Source: an uncultured Oscillibacter sp. (GTDB lineage: Bacteria > Bacillota > Clostridia > Oscillospirales > Oscillospiraceae). Taken from it: DNA of 64,000 nt. The notes under the pieces were generated by a model that was not told the DNA's origin, searched no databases, and worked only from the letters and a program-made list of their open reading frames with translations. Each line of letters starts with the position of its first letter. The stretch's first letter is position 1. The stretch is from NCBI GenBank assembly GCA_900548505.1, contig URKI01000001.1, forward strand, positions 22,748 through 86,747. The letters run 5' to 3'. This document shows positions 60,001 to 64,000 of the stretch, one piece after another. A program made the position numbers and the translations under genes.

Positions 60001-61213
60001 TGTACCCATACTCGCTATAGGAGCCATTGGTCCAGAAAGCCCGGGCACTGGAAGGAGATACCGTCAGGCCCTCCGTGCTGTTTTTCTCATACGTATCTTT
60101 CAGGGGGAGGGGCAGATCCACCTGTACGCCTTCCGCTCTGGCAATGCTCCCCCCGGCTTCTTTCTTGCAGGCAGGAGAGCCCGCCAGGAAGCTTCCCTTC
60201 TCTGCCCGCAGAGTGACCGGCTGACCAGGACGAATGCGGTCAAAGCCGAGCGCCGCTGCCGCACCAGCTGTTGACACCACGCTGCCGCCAGCTTCAACGG
60301 TCAGCTGAGAACCTCCCAAACGCAGATATACCGCCTCACCGAAGGTGCTCAAAATCTGCCCGCCGCTTTCAACGGTGACAGCAACGCCTTCGCCGCCGTC
60401 TTTCTCGTAGGCAGTACTGGCACCAGTCACTACGCCGCCCTCAATCGTTCCTCCTGAATAAACCGCAACACTGCCCTCCAGGCTTCTATCTATATAGATA
60501 CCGGCGAGCTCTCCGCCGCGGACAGTACCGGACACCGAAATGCCCACCGGGTAAGCGCCGCCATAAAGAAGGCCGGTACTCCCTCCTTCCAGGGTGCCCT
60601 GGATATTGACGTAACCGACAATGTTCGTGTCGACGTTTACGCCAACTTTGCCGCCTTTGATCTGGCCGGACTCGTAAACTTGCAGCGTTCCCATGCTGCC
60701 TTCGTTTATGACAGAAACAGCCGTGCCTGCATCGCAGATAAGTTTACCGTATACATACAGGTCGGCTACACCGATCATTCCCGTTTGCAGCATCATCGCT
60801 GAACCCGAGCCGTAGTTGTGGATCTCTCCCGTGCGGCCCACGCGGAAAACCGGCATTCCGCTGCTCTGTCCGGAAGGTGCTCCGCTCACTTCGATCAAAG
60901 TTCCATTCGTATTGCCGGTCAGCGTAGCATCCCATTGGATGATCGTGTTTCTGTCTCCTCGCAGATCCAGAATACCGCCTTTTTGCGCATCGCTGATCGT
61001 ACCGGTAACCGTTACGATTTTACCGCTGACAGAAGTATTCAAATGTCCGTGAAAACCTCCGTCATCATTGACTCTCTCATTGAAGCTTTTGATCTCATTT
61101 TGGATCGCCTCTATGCCGTAGCTGGTAGCAGCAAAGGCGTTGACAGGCAGCAGCGCTACTGCCAAACAAAGGCTCGTCAACACTGCCAACACTCGCTTCT
61201 TTGTGGTCTTCAT
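57044..61213 (-). CDS. Large secreted surface protein with YDG/Ig-like repeats and three SLH domains
   Basis: The 1389-residue protein has a Sec signal peptide (~1-28, ending VNAFA) and a parallel-beta-like N-terminal half (~60-340) rich in short repeated turns (AGIYIDRSLEGSVAVYSGGT). An InlB B-repeat (~430-500, YTVTFDPAGGRLPGG...FLGWFDEAG...TAHW) follows, then several Ig-like and YDG-type modules (~505-1110), a Gly/Ser linker and a Flg_new_2-like repeat (~1140-1215). Three SLH motifs close the protein (~1217, ~1279, ~1339; FTDVPADAYYAEAVKWAVAEGI, ...). SLH domains attach proteins to the cell-wall polymer. No LPxTG. Role, adhesion or matrix, is unknown. Confidence 0.9.
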   Translation of the reverse strand: MKTTKKRVLAVLTSLCLAVALLPVNAFAATSYGIEAIQNEIKSFNERVNDDGGFHGHLNTSVSGKIVTVTGTISDAQKGGILDLRGDRNTIIQWDATLTGNTNGTLIEVSGAPSGQSSGMPVFRVGRTGEIHNYGSGSAMMLQTGMIGVADLYVYGKLICDAGTAVSVINEGSMGTLQVYESGQIKGGKVGVNVDTNIVGYVNIQGTLEGGSTGLLYGGAYPVGISVSGTVRGGELAGIYIDRSLEGSVAVYSGGTIEGGVVTGASTAYEKDGGEGVAVTVESGGQILSTFGEAVYLRLGGSQLTVEAGGSVVSTAGAAAALGFDRIRPGQPVTLRAEKGSFLAGSPACKKEAGGSIARAEGVQVDLPLPLKDTYEKNSTEGLTVSPSSARAFWTNGSYSEYGYIKWSNTDGTSGVVLIPGVKVVEGSIPDPVYTVTFDPAGGRLPGGNTLTTGPDGKLRDSLPVPERTGYQFLGWFDEAGKQISKDTIFTANTTVTAHWKEFSKNDVSEKILFPQTSAEAVYTGEAMALSQFVGAASLDGQSGDAFTYTLRKDGGNAQNVTLDSTVTDAGTYTVTAKYEDEDNLGTQSRTFTIQKATPVLAVPQDTTTVIVGNQTKVAVTAKFPSSDALLPVTYENSNTKALSVEGAEGEAVLTGKAAGSATVTVSYAGGANINPVSASFQVEVIDLPRQEIAFTDGTDKSATYGDSPITDAAVNHSVGGGAITYTSSNEAVATVDGQGQVTITGAGETKITATAAAVPGAFAATSMDYTLTVAPKAVTAQASAITKTFDGTTAAKATATLDGLVNGDVLTQGVDYAVTARFDDPNAGTGKTVQVEVALKNTALAANYTLTNPAITLSDGVIEKAAARELPVQNVYVRYDDVAQHSQDVSRLLPGNAGARAYSLGSTEDAYGLLGNAFAVDADGQVTFSLRAGLTEDAVGQSASAPIILSSDNYADSTADVVVNVVYEFVPVLDVEDISAVYDGEPIADTAIRGTAMYDGQTVEGTWSFKAGQNLTAVADSGPKTVAFTPADTAVYAQVEATVLVTIDKADPTGAPSYTAIKESGHTLADAALDVGTITPGGTIAWDDGDATIVESNTAYGWTFTPADTDNYNLLTGTITPYKRSSGGSSGSSSYSVEVKSADNGSVSVSPSRASRGNLVTVTVKPDEGYVLETLTITDRDGDKIDYKSKGDGKYTFTMPASSVTIKATFTEEELAFTDVPADAYYAEAVKWAVAEGITSGTTATTFAPNSGCTRGQVVTFLWRAAGEPEPSSTGNPFTDVSVDAYNYKAILWAYENGITGGTTATTFAPNATCTRAQIVTFLYRANGQAVDSGSAFTDVPADAYYADAVNWAVAEGITGGTTATTFAPNATCTRAQVVTFLYRDMAQ
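57100..57562 (-). repeat. Near-identical DNA repeats encoding the three SLH motifs
   Basis: The ~100 bases at 57100-57200 and 57459-57562 differ at only a few positions, and 57268-57325 shares a ~50-base core (GGCAGTGGTGCCGCCGGTGA) with both. This similarity at the DNA level, beyond protein-level similarity, suggests recent duplication or gene conversion. Confidence 0.8.
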
Positions 61214-61365
61214 ACAGATTTTTCACTCCTCACATTAAAAAGGATCGTCATACGCAATGGAAGATATACACCTAGATGGGCCCCCTGTTCATCAGGATCA
61301 TTTCATTCCCTCCTTCTCCCTGATAAGCAGAAGCCCGCACCTGTGCTCTTGGAACACGCCTCATC
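61214..61365 (-). other. Intergenic gap with a nine-codon ORF behind a strong ribosome binding site
   Basis: On the minus strand AGAAGGAGGGAATGAA precedes ATG 61298, giving MILMNRGPI and a TAG stop. There is no obvious promoter for the SLH gene here, so the site may belong to a leader peptide or a vestigial gene. Confidence 0.35.
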
Positions 61366-61791
61366 TCAAAAAAGCGTCTTTTCGTTTTCGGAAAACAGCG
61401 TGTCGTTGATGTCGTTGAGCTCCTTCTGATGCAGCAGTCCGTGGATGATGACCGCGTCCCGCTTGGTTTTGGGATAGAGCTGGGCATAGGAAGCCCGCTT
61501 CAAAAGGTCCTGCGTCTCCTCCAGCGTGGCGCCCAGGCCGATGCAAAGGCACAAAAGCCGGTCCCGGGAGGGATTGCGCCGCCCGGAGAACACCTGGTGG
61601 AGATACACCTCGCTCATGCTGGCCCGGCGGGCAAGCTCCGCCTTGGTCAGGTCCTTTTGCTCATAGAGCTCCGTCAGCAGCTCGGCCACGCTCTTATCCG
61701 TAAACAACGTCTGATTTTCCTTGATGTAGGTATCGATGCTGTCTTGTTCCATCAGTTCCCGGCGCAGATCACCGGTAGATTTTTCCTGCAT
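61366..61791 (-). CDS. XRE-like helix-turn-helix regulator
   Basis: The 141-residue protein has a central helix-turn-helix (~35-95): LLTELYEQKDLTKAELARRASMSEVYLHQVFSGRRNPSRDRLLCLCIGLGATLEETQDLL. The C-terminal tail (YAQLYPKTKRDAVIIHGLLHQKELNDINDTLFSENEKTLF) is a conserved extension in this type. GGGGAGG precedes the ATG. It is divergent from the Ser/Thr kinase gene across ~105 bases with facing promoters, and is thus a candidate partner or target of that kinase; binding or phosphorylation is not shown. Confidence 0.85.
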   Translation of the reverse strand: MQEKSTGDLRRELMEQDSIDTYIKENQTLFTDKSVAELLTELYEQKDLTKAELARRASMSEVYLHQVFSGRRNPSRDRLLCLCIGLGATLEETQDLLKRASYAQLYPKTKRDAVIIHGLLHQKELNDINDTLFSENEKTLF

Positions 61792-61836
61792 GCATGCCTC
61801 CCCCTTTACTTCTGGGATGAAATTGGTTATATTAAC

Positions 61837-61864
61837 TTTATAACGCTTTTCACAACGTTACAAT
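61837..61864 (+). promoter_or_regulatory. Probable promoter of the kinase gene
   Basis: TTTATA (61837-61842), 16 bases, TACAAT (61859-61864). Facing minus-strand elements (TTGTGA...TATAAC) could serve the HTH gene. GTTAT/ATAAC arms (61825-61843) overlap both. Confidence 0.5.
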
Positions 61865-61896
61865 ATGCTTCATGCATAGGATTGGTGATTTTAGCT

Positions 61897-62604
61897 ATGG
61901 ATTCCATGTATCGCTGGCTCTCCGGCGTTCTGGCGCAGGAATATGAGCTGGTGCGCCTCATCAAAAAAAGTTCCCGGGGCAGCGTCCGCCTCATCCGCCA
62001 CAAAGGCACCGGGCAGCGCTTCATCCTCCGGCAGTTCACCGGCAACCCGGAGGTGTATCAAAAGCTCCTGGACTACACCTGCCCCAACCTGCCCACCGTC
62101 TACGAGGTGGCCCGGGAGAACGGGGACAATCTGGTGGTGGAGGAGTTCATCGAGGGCGACACCCTGGGCTTTTTGCTGCAGGACGCCCTCTTCTCCCCCG
62201 ACGAGACCCGGCAGATCGTCCGGCAGGTGTGCCGGGCGCTGTGGGTGCTCCACTCCATCGGCGCCGTCCACCGGGACGTGAAGCCGGAAAACATCATCCT
62301 GCGGGGGGCGGAGGCCGTGCTCATCGACTTCGACGCCGCCCGGCTTCACAAGCCCGAGCTGGAAAACGACACCCAGATCCTGGGCACCACCGGCTTTGCC
62401 GCCCCGGAGCAATACGGCCTGTCCCAGTCCGACATCCGCACGGACATCTACTCCGTGGGCATCCTCATCAACGTGATGCTCACCGGCGAGCACCCCTCCA
62501 AAAAGCTTGCGGAGGGGAAAATGGGCCGCATCGTGGACCGGTGCACCCACGTCAACCCCCAGCGGCGCTATAAAAACGTGCTGCGGCTCATGGAGGCGCT
62601 GTAA
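61897..62604 (+). CDS. Serine/threonine protein kinase, clostridial type
   Basis: The 235-residue kinase has the catalytic loop HRDVKPENII (His125-Asp127) and an activation segment starting IDFDAARL (D144-F-D146, not DFG) with GTTGFAAPEQYG. The glycine-rich loop is degenerate (KKSSRGSVRLIRH) and the usual ATP-anchoring Lys is Arg45 (FILRQF), so catalysis needs proof. It is a soluble kinase without a transmembrane or PASTA region. ATG 61897 has a weak site; the in-frame ATG 61906 is an alternative. It overlaps no neighbour but starts one base before the zinc-ribbon gene ends its leader, i.e. it is tightly linked to it. Confidence 0.85.
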   Translation: MDSMYRWLSGVLAQEYELVRLIKKSSRGSVRLIRHKGTGQRFILRQFTGNPEVYQKLLDYTCPNLPTVYEVARENGDNLVVEEFIEGDTLGFLLQDALFSPDETRQIVRQVCRALWVLHSIGAVHRDVKPENIILRGAEAVLIDFDAARLHKPELENDTQILGTTGFAAPEQYGLSQSDIRTDIYSVGILINVMLTGEHPSKKLAEGKMGRIVDRCTHVNPQRRYKNVLRLMEAL

Positions 62605-62605
62605 C

Positions 62606-63862
62606 ATGTCCGAAACGACCAAGCACTGCCCCCGCTGCGGCGCCGCGCTGCCGGAGGCGGCCGCCTTCTGCCCCTACTGCACGGCGGACCTGCGGCACAG
62701 AGCCACCCCCGTGCCCCCGCCGGTGCTTCCCGGGTGGGTGCTACGCTCCCTTGCCGCGGCACTGCTGATCCTAACGGCAGCCACAGCGGTATTTTTCTAC
62801 CGCACCCCCGATACATACGACAGCTTCGGCCAGGTGACCTATACCGACGCTGACGGCACCTATCAGCTGCTGGTGGCCGACAGCAACGACCGCTTCGCAC
62901 CCAAGGAAGAGATCTCCCTCGACGCCGAGCCAAGCCAGGAATACCGGACCCCCAGCCGCCTGTTCATCAACCATGTGGACTCCGGCGCCAACGCCGCCCA
63001 GATCTTCATGCAGAAAGTGGACGCCGTCTCCGCCCAGCTCGTACAGCCGGAGGGCTCTCCCTGGCCCATGGTGTGCACCCAGCCGGAGTACCGGGACTTT
63101 TCCCCGGAGGCCGCCCAGGTGGTCCTGGTGAACTACACGGGCAACAGCTCCCCGGCGGAGCTGGTCTGGACACTGGATATGCACAACGGGGACACCATCC
63201 GTCTGCGCCAGAAGATCACCCCCGTGCCCATCGAGACCTATGACTTCTACCCGGAGGACCATCCCATGTCCACGGCGGAGGAGCTGCAAGCCCTCATCGA
63301 CCAGGTGACATCCCAGGTCCCCCCGCCCGCGGTGGTGAATCTGCACCTGCCGGCGGTGACCTATACCAGCGGCGTCACTATCTCCGGCCGCCCCGTGAAC
63401 CTCTACGGCTCCCAGGACGCCGACGGCCGCCGCACCACCTTTACCGACACGGTGGTACTGCGCGCCCAGGACGGCCCCGTTTCCTATTTCTACGACATCG
63501 ACTTCGTGGGAAACAAGTCCTCTGTGGGCGTGTCCGCCTCCGCCCGGTTCTGGGCCGAAGGCTGCACATTCACCGGCTGGAAAACCGGCATGCTGGGCTA
63601 CGGAGACGTATGGGTCAACGCCATCAACTGCCGGTTTGTGGACAACACCACCGGCTTCCACTTCAACAGCACCGGCCAGTACGTCACCCACACCATGTTC
63701 AACGACAATATCTTCCTCCGCAACGGCACCGCCGTGCTGCTGGAAAACGTACCCTCCGATGAGACCATGAACTTCCAGGGCTCCCGCTTCACCGGCAACG
63801 GCACGGACATCGACAACCGCTGCGGCCACCCCCTGGACATCACCCAGGTCATCTTCGAGTAA
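62606..63862 (+). CDS. Zinc-ribbon, single-pass membrane protein with beta-helix-like C-terminus
   Basis: The 418-residue protein has a cytoplasmic zinc ribbon (~8-28, CPRCGAALPEAAAFCPYC), one transmembrane segment (~44-66, VLRSLAAALLILTAATAVFFY) and a large presumably external domain. Residues ~240-410 show short repeats of aromatic and Asn/Gly turns (FWAEGCTFTGW...NCRFVDNTTGFHFNST...FNDNIFLRNGTAVLLENV), typical of right-handed parallel beta-helices. It starts one base after the kinase stop, so the pair is coupled. A kinase-linked envelope sensor or receptor is inferred; no family function is known to me. Confidence 0.8.
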   Translation: MSETTKHCPRCGAALPEAAAFCPYCTADLRHRATPVPPPVLPGWVLRSLAAALLILTAATAVFFYRTPDTYDSFGQVTYTDADGTYQLLVADSNDRFAPKEEISLDAEPSQEYRTPSRLFINHVDSGANAAQIFMQKVDAVSAQLVQPEGSPWPMVCTQPEYRDFSPEAAQVVLVNYTGNSSPAELVWTLDMHNGDTIRLRQKITPVPIETYDFYPEDHPMSTAEELQALIDQVTSQVPPPAVVNLHLPAVTYTSGVTISGRPVNLYGSQDADGRRTTFTDTVVLRAQDGPVSYFYDIDFVGNKSSVGVSASARFWAEGCTFTGWKTGMLGYGDVWVNAINCRFVDNTTGFHFNSTGQYVTHTMFNDNIFLRNGTAVLLENVPSDETMNFQGSRFTGNGTDIDNRCGHPLDITQVIFE

Positions 63863-63886
63863 CTTTTAAGAAAGGACCGATCTCCA

Positions 63887-63960
63887 TTGAACCGCACCTG
63901 CCCCCACTGCGGCGCGCCCCTGCCGGACAGCGCCGCCTTCTGCCCCCACTGTGCCCAGGA
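63887..63960 (+). CDS. Zinc-ribbon protein, N-terminal fragment cut by adapter
   Basis: From TTG 63887 (AGAAAGGA at 63869-63876, spacing 10) the frame reads a second zinc ribbon (CPHCGAPLPDSAAFCPHC) closely resembling that of the gene before it. Genuine sequence ends near 63960, and the following codons (CLLYTSPSPRD) are adapter translation. It is probably a second paralogue of the upstream zinc-ribbon membrane protein, with its remainder missing. Confidence 0.75.
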
Positions 63961-64000
63961 CTGTCTCTTATACACATCTCCGAGCCCACGAGACCGGAGC
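63961..64000 (+). other. Illumina Nextera adapter contamination
   Basis: The bases begin with the 19-bp Tn5 mosaic end CTGTCTCTTATACACATCT (63961-63979) and continue with CCGAGCCCACGAGAC (63980-63994), the Nextera read-2 adapter. The last six bases, CGGAGC, fit the start of an i7 index (from memory, CGGAGCCT is N720). This is library sequence, not genome. Confidence 0.98.

Noticed and set aside
57044..60274. 1086-codon plus-strand frame opposite the SLH gene
   Set aside because: Antisense shadow with a Gly/His/Val-rich repeat composition; the minus-strand protein has a signal peptide and recognisable domains.
61429..61896. Upstream extension of the Ser/Thr kinase frame by 156 codons
   Set aside because: It is antisense to the HTH gene and includes the divergent promoter region.
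63598..63975. 125-codon minus-strand frame starting MYKRQ
   Set aside because: Its start lies inside the adapter and it runs antisense to the zinc-ribbon gene; MYKRQ is a known adapter-translation artefact.
63961..63979. Tn5/IS50 mosaic end suggesting a transposon
   Set aside because: It is followed by synthetic Nextera adapter sequence rather than transposon DNA, so it is a library artefact.

Overview
The window is about 64 kb of GC-rich chromosomal DNA from a Gram-positive anaerobe of the class Clostridia. An Oscillospiraceae-type gut bacterium fits best, inferred from the mix of RNase J, a T-box, a GdpP-rplI-dnaB-tilS-hpt-ftsH block, a ferredoxin-dependent 2-oxoacid oxidoreductase, an arginine deiminase cluster and an S-layer-homology (SLH) protein. 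No species can be named from this sequence. I see no prophage, insertion sequence, CRISPR array or rRNA. There is one tRNA gene (tRNA-Ser, GGA). The final 40 bases are Illumina Nextera adapter and index rather than genome, so genuine sequence stops at about 63960.

Left part (1-16.7 kb): the 3' end of a zinc-dependent phospholipase C-like gene; then an eight-gene shikimate/phenylalanine/tyrosine operon (aroF-tyrA-aroB-aroA-aroC-pheA-aroE/aroK fusion-aroQ), preceded by an apparent ribosome-mediated attenuator with a Phe/Tyr-rich leader peptide; a CstA-type carbon-starvation transporter with a long structured leader; a GntR/FCD regulator divergent from a 2-oxoacid:ferredoxin oxidoreductase operon (P-loop ATPase, ferredoxin, VorB-type alpha, beta and gamma subunits); and a T-box-controlled ilvE. 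The oxoacid oxidoreductase and ilvE are adjacent and are consistent with joint work on branched-chain oxoacids and amino acids.

Middle part (16.7-45.9 kb): htpG; a five-gene oligopeptide-type ABC importer followed by a DUF3810 metallopeptidase-like membrane protein; an AI-2E family permease; a lipid kinase with a Nudix hydrolase; a phosphoglycerate-mutase/GNAT fusion; tRNA-Ser; a patatin-like lipase; a Na/Pi cotransporter-PhoU protein; a polar amino-acid ABC importer followed by an AbgB-like M20 amidohydrolase; a xanthine/uracil-type permease; a MarR-MATE efflux pair divergent from a DegV fatty-acid-binding protein; and an arginine deiminase cluster (arcA-arcB-YfcC transporter) that lacks carbamate kinase.

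Right part (46-64 kb): the minus-strand gdpP-rplI-dnaB-tilS-hpt-ftsH block, a LacI-type regulator, RNase J with a long 5' leader, a 1389-residue surface protein ending in three SLH repeats, and a module of an XRE-type regulator divergent from a Ser/Thr kinase followed by one complete and one cut-off zinc-ribbon protein. The attenuator before aroF and the kinase/zinc-ribbon/beta-helix module are the two most interesting biological signals. The terminal adapter is the most important technical one.
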